A stretch of 6,797 nt of DNA, taken from positions 1 to 6,797 of the forward strand of contig CAJONF010000190.1 in NCBI GenBank assembly GCA_905236665.1, read 5' to 3'. Position 1 is the stretch's first letter. Each line of letters starts with the position of its first letter. Below are positions 1 through 6,649 of this stretch, piece after piece. Both the position numbers and the translations under genes were made by a program. The notes beneath the pieces were generated by a model that saw only the letters and a program-made list of their open reading frames with translations, had not been told where the DNA came from and searched no databases. This DNA comes from an uncultured Selenomonadaceae bacterium (lineage in GTDB: Bacteria; Bacillota; Negativicutes; Selenomonadales; Selenomonadaceae).

Positions 1-2543
1 CAAAAATCCGCCAGTGATTTAAATTTACCGCCGTTTTTGCGCTCTTTAACAATGTTTGTAACCGCCGCCTCACCAACAGATTTTATCGCCGATAAACCGA
101 AGAGAATCGCGCCGCCGTCAACGATAAAATGCCCCGCGCTTCTGTTTATATCGGGAGCAAGAACTTTTACACCCATGCGCCGCGACATTTCGATATATGC
201 GGAAATTTTTTCAGCCTCCATAGTGCCGGTTAAAATCGCCGCCATGTATTCAGCGGGATAATGCGCTTTAAGATATGCCGTCTGCCAAGCCAAAAGTCCA
301 TAAGCCGCTGAATGTGATTTATTGAAACCGTAGTCCGCAAAATGTGTAAGCAGTTCAAAAATTTTTTCCGCCAGAGATTTTGCGACGCCGTTTTTTTCAC
401 AGCCGCGCAGGAAATTTTCTTTTTGCGCCAATAAAATTTCTGCCTTCTTCTTGCCCATTGCTCGCCGCAAAATATCTGCTTGTCCCAGCGTGAATCCTGC
501 CAGCGTCTGCACAATTTGCATTACCTGTTCTTGATATAAAATCACGCCGAAAGTTTCTTTAAGTATCGGCTCAAGTTTCGGGTGCAAATACTGCGGAAAT
601 TTTTTTCCGTGTTTACCGGCAATAAAGTCGTCAACCATGCCTGAACCTAAAGGTCCCGGTCGATATAGAGCGACGGTCGGTATTAAATCCTCAAAACATT
701 CCGGTCGCAAATCTTTAACTAAATTCGTCATGCCGGCTGATTCCATTTGAAAAACTGCGCCCGTTTTACCAGCCGAAAGCATTGCCGCTGTCTTTTTATC
801 GCGCAATGGAATTTTTGAAAGCTCCAACTCCACGCCGCGAGATGCTTTGATATTTTCTACAGCTTCGACAATGATTGTTAGCGTTCGCAAGCCGAGGAAG
901 TCCATTTTCAGCAAGCCTAGTTCTTCAATTTTATCTTTGTCGTATTGCGTGACGAGTGCGCCATTAGAAATTTGTAACGGAACAATTTCATCAAGCGGCA
1001 CTTTTGAAATAACGACGCCCGCCGCATGAACAGACGAATGGCGCGGCAAACCTTCCAGTTTTTTTGCGAAGTCGATAATTTTTTTTGAGTCGGGATTTTT
1101 TTCGTACTCTTCGCGCAGTTCGTTAGACTTTTTCAACGCGCTGTCAATCGTTATGTTTAGGACGTTGGGAATCATTTTGACAATCCGCGAACTTTCGGAA
1201 TAGGGCACGTCCATAACGCGAGCAACGTCGCGAATCGAAGCTTTAGCCGCCATTGTCCCGAACGTCACGATCTGCGAAACTTTATCCGCACCATATCGTT
1301 CCTTAACGTAGGCAATAACTTCGTCGCGGCGAATATAGCAAAGGTCAACGTCGATATCGGGGAGCGTGACGCGTTCGGGATTTAAAAATCTTTCAAACAG
1401 CAGATTATGTTTAATCGGGTCGAGTTCGGTAATTTCCAAAACATAAGCAACGAGACTGCCCGCCGCCGAGCCGCGTCCGGGACCGACGGGAATTTTATTT
1501 CGCCGTGCAAAGTTAATAAAGTCGTGGACAATCAGAAAATAGCCGTCGTAGCCCATGCCGTGAATAATTTCGAGTTCGCGATTGAGCCGCGCTGTAATTT
1601 CTTCTGTGAGCACGGGATAGCGGGCGCGGATTTTTTTATTGCAAAGATCGCGCAGATATTCGGCGTCGGTTTTACCTTCAGGCAACGGGAATTCGGGCAT
1701 TTGCAATTTTCCAAACTCCAGCGTAACATTGCAACGTTCAGCAATTTTTAGCGTATTGTCGCAAGCTTCGGGCGTGTCAAAAAAAAGTTCGCGCATTTCT
1801 TCTGCTGACTTCAAATAATAATCGTCGGAAGGAAATCTCATACGCTTACTGTCGCTTAAAGTTTTGCCGGTCTGCATACAAAGCAACAGTTCATGAAAAT
1901 TGCTGTCTTCGCGGCGCACATAATGTGAATCGTTTGTGGCAACGAGCGGGATATTAAATTCAGCGGAAAATTTTTTCAGCGCGGCGCGAACTTTTTCTTC
2001 TTCGTCCAGCTTGTGATTTTGTATCTCCAGAAAAAAATTATCTCGACCGAAAATTTCCACGTATTCAGCGATTAATTCTTTGGCGCGGGAAAAATCTTTG
2101 TCTAAAATGGCGCGAGGAATTTCTCCGGCTACGCAAGCACTAAGCGCAATTAATCCGCTGTGATATTCGCGCAGAATTTCTTTGTCGACACGCGGGCGAT
2201 AATAAAAACCTTCGGTGCCCGCCTTGCTAGCCAACTTAACGAGATTTTTATAGCCTTCGTTGTTTTCTGCCAACAAAATGAGATGATAATATTTAGCGAA
2301 ATTATTTTTATCGCGATCGAGACGGGATTGCGGGGCAACGTAAACTTCACAGCCAATAATCGGTTTAATGCCGCATTTTTTTGCCGCCTTATAAAAATCA
2401 ATGACGCCGTACATGGTGCCATGGTCGGTTATGGCTAGGGAAGTCATGCCGAAATTTTTTGCCGCGTCTAGCAAATCGTTGATACGCGCCGCGCCGTCTA
2501 GCAAGCTGTATTCCGTGTGGACGTGCAAATGTGTAAAATTCAT
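1..2543 (-). CDS. dnaE: DNA polymerase III subunit alpha (DnaE), C-terminus cut by window edge
   Basis: This is the catalytic subunit of the replicative polymerase, acting in the cytoplasm with the beta clamp and clamp loader. The frame reads without a stop from ATG at 2543 to the left edge, giving 847 codons of a protein that usually has about 1,100-1,170. Seen in order: a PHP domain (about residues 3-210), starting with HLHVHTEYSLLDG and containing TDHGTMYG and NDSHYV; the palm and nucleotide-binding loop GPGRGSAAGS (354-363); the catalytic motif PDIDVD, with Asp398 and Asp400; the third catalytic Asp548 in KMDFLGLRT; YGFNKSHSAAYG (738-749); and the start of the helix-hairpin-helix region (LFGLSAIKSVGEAA, near 815). 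Spacing of the catalytic residues is close to E. coli DnaE (401, 403, 555), so no intein is present. The missing part would hold the OB fold and the tau-binding end. The start is fixed by GGAGG at 2551-2555, seven bases upstream of ATG. Confidence 0.97.
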   Translation of the reverse strand, partial: MNFTHLHVHTEYSLLDGAARINDLLDAAKNFGMTSLAITDHGTMYGVIDFYKAAKKCGIKPIIGCEVYVAPQSRLDRDKNNFAKYYHLILLAENNEGYKNLVKLASKAGTEGFYYRPRVDKEILREYHSGLIALSACVAGEIPRAILDKDFSRAKELIAEYVEIFGRDNFFLEIQNHKLDEEEKVRAALKKFSAEFNIPLVATNDSHYVRREDSNFHELLLCMQTGKTLSDSKRMRFPSDDYYLKSAEEMRELFFDTPEACDNTLKIAERCNVTLEFGKLQMPEFPLPEGKTDAEYLRDLCNKKIRARYPVLTEEITARLNRELEIIHGMGYDGYFLIVHDFINFARRNKIPVGPGRGSAAGSLVAYVLEITELDPIKHNLLFERFLNPERVTLPDIDVDLCYIRRDEVIAYVKERYGADKVSQIVTFGTMAAKASIRDVARVMDVPYSESSRIVKMIPNVLNITIDSALKKSNELREEYEKNPDSKKIIDFAKKLEGLPRHSSVHAAGVVISKVPLDEIVPLQISNGALVTQYDKDKIEELGLLKMDFLGLRTLTIIVEAVENIKASRGVELELSKIPLRDKKTAAMLSAGKTGAVFQMESAGMTNLVKDLRPECFEDLIPTVALYRPGPLGSGMVDDFIAGKHGKKFPQYLHPKLEPILKETFGVILYQEQVMQIVQTLAGFTLGQADILRRAMGKKKAEILLAQKENFLRGCEKNGVAKSLAEKIFELLTHFADYGFNKSHSAAYGLLAWQTAYLKAHYPAEYMAAILTGTMEAEKISAYIEMSRRMGVKVLAPDINRSAGHFIVDGGAILFGLSAIKSVGEAAVTNIVKERKNGGKFKSLADF

Positions 2544-2569
2544 GACGCTCCCTCCAAAAAATTTTCTTC

Positions 2570-2598
2570 ATGATAGCAGAAAAAATCTTTCGCCGCAA
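2570..2598 (-). promoter_or_regulatory. Predicted sigma-70 promoter of dnaE
   Basis: On the minus strand there is a -35 box TTGCGG (2593-2598), a spacer of exactly 17 bases and a -10 box TATCAT (2570-2575), preceded by TG one base upstream, which makes it an extended -10. Transcription would begin near 2563 and give a leader of about 20 bases carrying the GGAGG site of dnaE. The spacing and position fit well; the -35 is only moderate. Confidence 0.6.
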
Positions 2599-2624
2599 AA
2601 AAATTTTCCGCCGCCCTTGAAACG

Positions 2625-2633
2625 TGATAAAAT
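2625..2633 (+). promoter_or_regulatory. Possible extended -10 promoter for the LysE-type exporter
   Basis: The plus strand reads TG, one base, then TAAAAT, which matches an extended -10 element. No good -35 box lies 16-18 bases upstream (TTTCCG at best). Transcription would start near 2640, so the leader would consist almost only of the ribosome binding site. The site lies between the divergent dnaE and exporter genes, where a rightward promoter is expected. It is a weak call on sequence alone. Confidence 0.35.
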
Positions 2634-2639
2634 TTGCGT

Positions 2640-2644
2640 GGAGG
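2640..2644 (+). promoter_or_regulatory. Ribosome binding site that sets the TTG start of the exporter
   Basis: GGAGG at 2640-2644 is followed after eight bases by TTG at 2653, an ideal spacing. The in-frame GTG codons at 2638 and 2644 overlap the site itself and cannot be served by it. The TTG is therefore the best start. Confidence 0.7.
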
Positions 2645-2652
2645 TGGCAATT

Positions 2653-3279
2653 TTGGAAGACTCAACATTTTTATATTTTTTAACGGCGTCGATTTTGTTG
2701 ACGCTAGCTCCTGGTCCAGACATTTTATATTTGCTGACAAAAAGTTTAGCCGACGGCGCGAAGTCGGGAATAATTTTAGCTTGCGGCTTGGTTAGCGGAA
2801 TAGTTTTTCACACGACGCTTGTAATGCTGGGCGTGGCGGCGTTGATAAAATCTTCAGCAACAGCGATGTTACTGCTAAAAATTTTCGGCGCGGCATATCT
2901 TTTATTTTTAGCATTTGGCGCGTTCAAATCTGCGCGGGCGGGCAAAAAAATTTCTCTGGCTCGTTCGGATAAAAAATTTTCAGCGTCGGCACTGTATAAA
3001 CGCGGCGTCTTGATGAACGTATTAAATCCAAAAGTTTTGCTGTTCTTTCTGGCATTCCTGCCACAGTTCGTCGACTTGTCGAGTGACGGCGCGAGCTTGA
3101 CAATTTTATTTTTAGGCGTGGTATTCGCGGCACAGGCATTGATAATTTTTTCAATCGTGGCATTTTTCGCGGGGCGCGTGAGAAATTTATTATTGCGCAG
3201 AAAAAATATCGGGCAGATTTTAAATTTCGCGGAAGCGGCGGTGCTGGCGATAATCGCGGCGGGTCTGATTTATTTCTGA
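2653..3279 (+). CDS. LysE/RhtB-family amino-acid or metabolite exporter
   Basis: This 208-residue inner-membrane protein has the length and layout of the LysE/RhtB (RhtB/YggA) family, which exports amino acids such as lysine, threonine or homoserine lactones by proton-coupled transport. Seen: a first hydrophobic helix with the family signature LAPGPD (18-23); helices at about 39-65 and 69-91; a basic loop (92-117) with many Lys and Arg; then the second hallmark LNPKVLLFFLAFLPQF (124-139); and helices at about 148-172 and 188-208. The open frame extends upstream to 2401, but that stretch overlaps dnaE and is not transporter-like. TTG at 2653 is chosen because it sits eight bases after GGAGG. 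The gene is divergent from dnaE and is followed by fabF, which has its own promoter. No terminator is seen after it. The substrate cannot be told from the sequence. Confidence 0.9.
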   Translation: MEDSTFLYFLTASILLTLAPGPDILYLLTKSLADGAKSGIILACGLVSGIVFHTTLVMLGVAALIKSSATAMLLLKIFGAAYLLFLAFGAFKSARAGKKISLARSDKKFSASALYKRGVLMNVLNPKVLLFFLAFLPQFVDLSSDGASLTILFLGVVFAAQALIIFSIVAFFAGRVRNLLLRRKNIGQILNFAEAAVLAIIAAGLIYF

Positions 3280-3286
3280 AAAAATA

Positions 3287-3315
3287 TTTACAATCGCGGG
3301 CGGCGGCGTTATAAT
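3287..3315 (+). promoter_or_regulatory. Near-consensus sigma-70 promoter of fabF
   Basis: There is a TTTACA -35 box (3287-3292), a 17-base spacer and a perfect TATAAT -10 box (3310-3315). It begins eight bases after the exporter stop codon. Transcription would start near 3322, at the first bases of the AAAGGAGG ribosome binding site, so the leader would be only about 17 bases. No FapR- or FabT-like palindrome is evident around it, and nothing suggests an operator. Confidence 0.8.
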
Positions 3316-3321
3316 CGTAAC

Positions 3322-3330
3322 AAAGGAGGT
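3322..3330 (+). promoter_or_regulatory. Strong ribosome binding site that sets the fabF start
   Basis: AAAGGAGGT is close to a full match to the 16S anti-Shine-Dalgarno. An in-frame TTG at 3330 overlaps its last base and is too close. The next in-frame TTG at 3339 lies nine bases after GGAGG and gives a protein that starts where other FabF proteins do. Confidence 0.8.
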
Positions 3331-3338
3331 TGGAAATT

Positions 3339-4583
3339 TTGATTCAAGAAAATAGAGTTGTAGTCACGGGGCTTGGAGCAATTTCTCCTGTTGGCATTGG
3401 TAAAGAAAACTTTTGGGAATCACTGAAGGCTGGCAAGAATGGCATTGGGCGAATCACTCGCTTTGACGCCACGGACTTTACTGCTCAAATCGCCGGCGAA
3501 GTTCCTAATTTCGACCCCGTACAGTTCATAGATAAAAAAGAATCCAAGCGCATGGATCGTTACACGCAATTTGCATTGGCGGCGACGCGCCTTGCTTTTG
3601 ACGACGCGCAGATAAAAAATATCGACAGTGAGCGTACAGGAATTTTCGTCGGTTCAGGTATCGGCGGCATGGAAACTTTGCACAATCAATACGAAAAACT
3701 TTTTAGCAAAGGACCTTCGCGAATCAGCCCGTTCTTTATCCCGATGATGATTGCGAACATGGCGGCTGGCAACGTTGCCATTGCCTTTAAATTGCAGGGA
3801 CCTTGCGAATGTATCGTTACTGCTTGCGCGTCCGGTACAAATGCGATTGGCGATGCGTTCAGGGTAATTCAGCGCGGCGAGGCTGATGTTATGTTTGCCG
3901 GCGGCACTGAGGCGGCGATTTCTCCTGCAGGTGTGGCGGGCTTTGCTCAAATGAAAGCTCTTTGTTCCGACCACAACGACGACCCCGCACACGCTTCTAG
4001 ACCATTTGATAAAAATCGCAGTGGTTTTATTATGGGCGAAGGTGCAGGAATTATTGTCCTTGAAAAATTGGAACACGCGATTAACCGCGGCGCACATATT
4101 TACGCGGAAATTGTCGGCTATGGTCGCAACGATGACGCTTACCACATAACAACGCCCGCGCCCGGCGGAATTACTCAAGCTAAATGCATGAAACTTGCCT
4201 TGGACGACGCCGGACTTAATCCGGAAGAAATTGATTATATCAACGCGCATGGAACTTCGACGCAATTTAATGATCGCGGCGAGACAGAGGCTATCAAAAA
4301 TCTTTTCGGCGAACACGCTTACAAGCTGGCAATTTCTTCTACAAAGTCAATGACGGGACATATGCTCGGCGCGGCGGGCGGCATTGAGGCTGTAGCGACG
4401 GTTTTGTCGATTGAAAATAATATCGTTCACCCGACTATTAATTACGACACGCCAGATGAAGGACTTGATTTAAATTACGTCCCGAATGTGGCACAAGCTC
4501 GCGTTGTCAATGCGGCCATTTCAAATTCGTTCGGATTCGGCGGACATAATGCTTGCCTTGCCTTTAAAAAATTCAACAACTAA
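3339..4583 (+). CDS. fabF: 3-oxoacyl-[acyl-carrier-protein] synthase II (FabF, KAS II)
   Basis: FabF condenses malonyl-ACP with acyl-ACP in each elongation round of type II fatty-acid synthesis in the cytoplasm, working as a homodimer. With the TTG start at 3339 the protein has 414 residues, the usual family length. Seen: the N-terminal strand RVVVTGLGAISPVG; the nucleophile Cys163 in VTACASGTNA; His304 in NAHGTSTQFND; Lys336 and His341 in KSMTGHMLGAAGG; and the C-terminal gating loop GFGG (399-402), with Phe400 in SFGFGGHNACLAF. The Cys-His-His triad is complete, and residue numbers nearly equal those of E. coli FabF (163, 303, 340), so this is an active-type enzyme and not a chain-length factor. 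The gene stands alone: no acpP, fabD, fabG or rnc is next to it, and it has its own promoter upstream and terminator downstream. A KAS I (FabB) assignment is less likely, because the sequence follows FabF throughout. Confidence 0.97.
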   Translation: MIQENRVVVTGLGAISPVGIGKENFWESLKAGKNGIGRITRFDATDFTAQIAGEVPNFDPVQFIDKKESKRMDRYTQFALAATRLAFDDAQIKNIDSERTGIFVGSGIGGMETLHNQYEKLFSKGPSRISPFFIPMMIANMAAGNVAIAFKLQGPCECIVTACASGTNAIGDAFRVIQRGEADVMFAGGTEAAISPAGVAGFAQMKALCSDHNDDPAHASRPFDKNRSGFIMGEGAGIIVLEKLEHAINRGAHIYAEIVGYGRNDDAYHITTPAPGGITQAKCMKLALDDAGLNPEEIDYINAHGTSTQFNDRGETEAIKNLFGEHAYKLAISSTKSMTGHMLGAAGGIEAVATVLSIENNIVHPTINYDTPDEGLDLNYVPNVAQARVVNAAISNSFGFGGHNACLAFKKFNN

Positions 4584-4598
4584 GAAATTTTTCAAAAT

Positions 4599-4630
4599 AA
4601 AAATCTCCCGATTAAATCGAGAGATTTTTT
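4599..4630. terminator. Bidirectional intrinsic terminator between fabF and the flavoprotein gene
   Basis: Two 14-base arms (4599-4612 and 4616-4629) pair with a single C-A mismatch around the three-base loop TAA. On the plus strand the hairpin ends in a six-base T run (4625-4630), and on the minus strand in TTTTTATTTT. It begins 16 bases after the fabF stop and 25 bases past the flavoprotein stop on the opposite strand, so it can end both convergent transcripts. Confidence 0.9.
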
Positions 4631-4654
4631 AGTTTATAAAAGCTTCACATTTTT

Positions 4655-5896
4655 TTATTGAGTGGCGGCTATTCCTGCGGCATTGCCCATTGACCACGCC
4701 GCCTGCAAATTAAATCCGCCCGTGAACCCGTCAACGTCCGCCACTTCGCCGACGATATATAATCCGCTGATAATTTTTGATTCCATTGTCTTTGGATTGA
4801 TTTCTTTTGTAGAAACGCCGCCCGCCGTGACTATTGCCTCGTCAATTGGGCGCGTTTTTGTTATCGTCAGTGGTAAGCCGCGCAAAATTTCTGCCAACCG
4901 CCGCCGTTGAGCCTGTGTAATTTCGTCAACGCGTTTTTCTTCCGGCAGATATGATAAATCCAAGACGACGGGAATTAATTTTGACGGCAAAAGTTCGACC
5001 AGCGCATTTTTTATCGATTTTCGTTTGAATTTGTCGAAGTCCCGCAAAATTCTGGCGTCAAGCTGTTCGGGCGTCAATGCCGGCTTTAAATTTATCTCAA
5101 GCTCTACAAATTTTTCTTCTGCCAAAAGTTTTGCGGCGGTTCTGCTCAAAGTTAAAATTATCGGCCCTGAAACGCCAAAATGTGTGAATAACATTTCTCC
5201 AAAAAGTTCAGCGATTTTTTTCCCGTCAGCCAAAAGTTTTACGCGAACATTTTTTAACGATAACCCTTGCAAATCTTTTACGAAATCTTCTTCGACTTCG
5301 AGCGGCACTAATGCGGGCAAAATTTCTGTAACTGTGTGACCTAATCGCCGCGCAAATTTAAAACCGTCGCCCGTCGAACCGGTTGCCGGATAAGATGAAC
5401 CGCCCGTCGCCAAGATCACCGCGTCTGCAGAAAAAACTTTTCCGCCGACCAATACGCCGCGGATTTTTTTATTTTCAGCAACAATTTCTTTGACGGAGGA
5501 ATTTGTCCGAACGTCCACGCCTAAAATCGCCAAGCGTCTCAACAGCGCGTCGATAACTTCGCCGGCATTGTCACTGGCAGGAAAAATTCTGCCGCCACGT
5601 TCAATTTTAGTTTTAACGCCAAGATTTTCAAAAAAGTTCACCGTGTCGACCGGCGAAAATTTTTTCAACGCGCTGAATAAAAATTTTCCGTTGCCTGGAA
5701 TATTTTTCACTACTTCTGCAATGTCCGCCGTGTTTGTCAGATTGCAACGACCTTTGCCGGTGATAGAAAGTTTTCGTCCGATGCGCGGCATTTTTTCAAA
5801 CAAAGTGACTTGTGCGCCGTTTTCAGCAGCCCGAATCGCCGCCATAACTCCCGCCGCGCCGCCGCCGATAACCGCAATACTTAATGAATTTTCCAT
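4655..5896 (-). CDS. HI0933/YhiN/BaiN-family FAD-dependent oxidoreductase
   Basis: This 413-residue flavoprotein belongs to the family variously called HI0933-like, YhiN, 'aminoacetone oxidase family' or BaiN-like. Seen: the FAD-binding GGGAAG loop (11-16) with acidic Glu34 at the end of the second strand; the family signature GRKLSITGKGRCNLTN (40-55); ATGGSSYPATGSTGDG in the middle; and a C-terminal FAD-contact block GEVADVDGFTGGFNLQ (383-398). The length is normal and the protein looks intact. The family is very widespread and mostly uncharacterised. One member, BaiN of Clostridium scindens, was reported to reduce unsaturated bile-acid intermediates, but sequence alone does not support that role here, and the 'aminoacetone oxidase' name is weakly based. 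ATG is set by AGGAG (5904-5908) seven bases upstream. An intrinsic terminator lies immediately upstream of this site and no separate promoter is visible, so how it is transcribed is unclear. Confidence 0.92.
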   Translation of the reverse strand: MENSLSIAVIGGGAAGVMAAIRAAENGAQVTLFEKMPRIGRKLSITGKGRCNLTNTADIAEVVKNIPGNGKFLFSALKKFSPVDTVNFFENLGVKTKIERGGRIFPASDNAGEVIDALLRRLAILGVDVRTNSSVKEIVAENKKIRGVLVGGKVFSADAVILATGGSSYPATGSTGDGFKFARRLGHTVTEILPALVPLEVEEDFVKDLQGLSLKNVRVKLLADGKKIAELFGEMLFTHFGVSGPIILTLSRTAAKLLAEEKFVELEINLKPALTPEQLDARILRDFDKFKRKSIKNALVELLPSKLIPVVLDLSYLPEEKRVDEITQAQRRRLAEILRGLPLTITKTRPIDEAIVTAGGVSTKEINPKTMESKIISGLYIVGEVADVDGFTGGFNLQAAWSMGNAAGIAATQ

Positions 5897-5908
5897 TTGA
5901 ATTCTCCT

Positions 5909-5938
5909 AAAAAAATCCCTCCCAGCAGTTGAGAGGGA
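5909..5938 (-). terminator. Intrinsic terminator after the exported-protein gene, abutting the next ribosome binding site
   Basis: On the minus strand a nine-base stem (arms 5930-5938 and 5916-5924, one G-U wobble) closes a five-base loop (5925-5929) and is followed by seven T residues (5909-5915). The stem is rich in G and C. It begins 22 bases after the stop codon of the exported-protein gene. The T run touches AGGAG (5904-5908) of the flavoprotein gene. On the plus strand the hairpin is also followed by AAATTTTTTT, but there one pair becomes a C-A mismatch, so the minus direction is the stronger one. Confidence 0.85.
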
Positions 5939-5960
5939 AATTTTTTTGCGCCGTGTGAAA

Positions 5961-6626
5961 TTATTTTTTGCGAACCATGTCGACTTTTTGTTTGCCGGTC
6001 TTGTAAGTAGTTTTTTCTACGTGGCGTCTGTAAACGCGAGCGGCTTTTTGGCGTTCATCAAGTTCTTTACGTTCTTCCTTTGTCATGTTTTTCTTAGCGG
6101 TAATGTCGAACTGTTTAAAAAATTCTTCAGCCGCCTTGCCGTAATCTTTGGCGGTTTTATCAAGGACGTTGCTTTGAACGCTGTAGGTGTACATGAGCTT
6201 AGAATCGGTTGCGCCGTAGACGTAGAAGAAAAGCCACGGGCGTTTAGAATTGTTGGTGACAGTGGCGATAACGTAAGTGTCAGCGTATTTTGAAATGAAC
6301 TTGTTGTAAACTTTTTCGGCTTCCGGCACGTCGAGCGAGTGAATGTCAATGCCGGTATCGCGGCGAATGGCGGCGGCCACGTCTTCATAGGAAACAATTT
6401 CGCGGCTTGAAGTAAATCTGCCGGCGTTGTAAATATCTTTCATGAAGTCGTGGATTTCCGGCTCGGTATCTTCGGTTTTGTAATAGTTGGGATAGGCGAC
6501 CGCGATTTTTTTTACTGGTGCAAGATTGACATCTTCTTCCACCATTTCTTCAAATGCGGCAAAAGCCACCGACGCTGTAAAAAAAACTGTCATCATGAAC
6601 AGCGCGGCAAAAAATTTTTTTGTCAA
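5961..6626 (-). CDS. Exported protein of unknown function with a basic C-terminal tail
   Basis: I do not recognise a named family. The 221-residue product begins with a classical signal peptide: two Lys at 3-4, a hydrophobic stretch 5-22 and a likely cleavage after AFA (residue 23). There is no lipobox cysteine, so it should be released to the periplasm or outside. The mature part opens with an acidic patch (26-32), then a strand-like segment KKIAVAYPNYY (39-49), a helix-rich middle, and a second strand-like segment ADTYVIATVTNN followed by an aromatic run WLFFYVYGA. The last 45 residues are dense in Lys, Arg and Glu and probably helical. There are no cysteines. Similar small secreted proteins with a 'KKIAVA' start and an alternating strand-helix plan occur in Negativicutes, from memory; a distant link to lipoprotein folds of the DUF799/GNA1162 type is only a guess. 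The TTG start at 6626 is seven bases after GGAG (6634-6637). Confidence 0.85.
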   Translation of the reverse strand: MTKKFFAALFMMTVFFTASVAFAAFEEMVEEDVNLAPVKKIAVAYPNYYKTEDTEPEIHDFMKDIYNAGRFTSSREIVSYEDVAAAIRRDTGIDIHSLDVPEAEKVYNKFISKYADTYVIATVTNNSKRPWLFFYVYGATDSKLMYTYSVQSNVLDKTAKDYGKAAEEFFKQFDITAKKNMTKEERKELDERQKAARVYRRHVEKTTYKTGKQKVDMVRKK

Positions 6627-6633
6627 TTCAAAT

Positions 6634-6637
6634 CTCC
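6634..6637 (-). promoter_or_regulatory. Ribosome binding site that sets the TTG start of the exported protein
   Basis: GGAG on the minus strand lies seven bases before TTG (6624-6626), which is followed directly by the Lys-Lys and hydrophobic run of a signal peptide. No in-frame ATG nearby would keep the signal peptide intact. Confidence 0.65.
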
Positions 6638-6649
6638 GTTACTGAGAAC

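Noticed and set aside
1407..1751. A 114-residue plus-strand open frame, with other short frames between 37 and 2440
   Set aside because: All are shadows of dnaE, whose minus-strand reading is continuous and matches the family from end to end.
2401..2652. Upstream extension of the exporter frame to an ATG at 2401
   Set aside because: It overlaps the start of dnaE on the other strand, has no transporter features, and TTG at 2653 has an ideal ribosome binding site and gives the normal family length.
3251..3315. Similar words TAATCGCGGCGGG and CAATCGCGGGCGGCGG on either side of the exporter stop, as a possible repeat or operator
   Set aside because: The copies are short and unequal, one is coding sequence, and GCG-rich words are common throughout this window.
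3654..4316. A 220-residue open frame on the minus strand, antisense to fabF
   Set aside because: It lies wholly inside the clear fabF gene, has no recognisable domain or ribosome binding site, and is rich in Arg, Ser and Asn in the way expected of a frame shadow.
5963..5992. A TCGACA word on the minus strand (near 5978-5983) as a -35 box for the flavoprotein gene
   Set aside because: No -10-like hexamer lies 16-18 bases downstream; the nearest AATAAT is only about 12 bases away, and any start would still have to pass the terminator.
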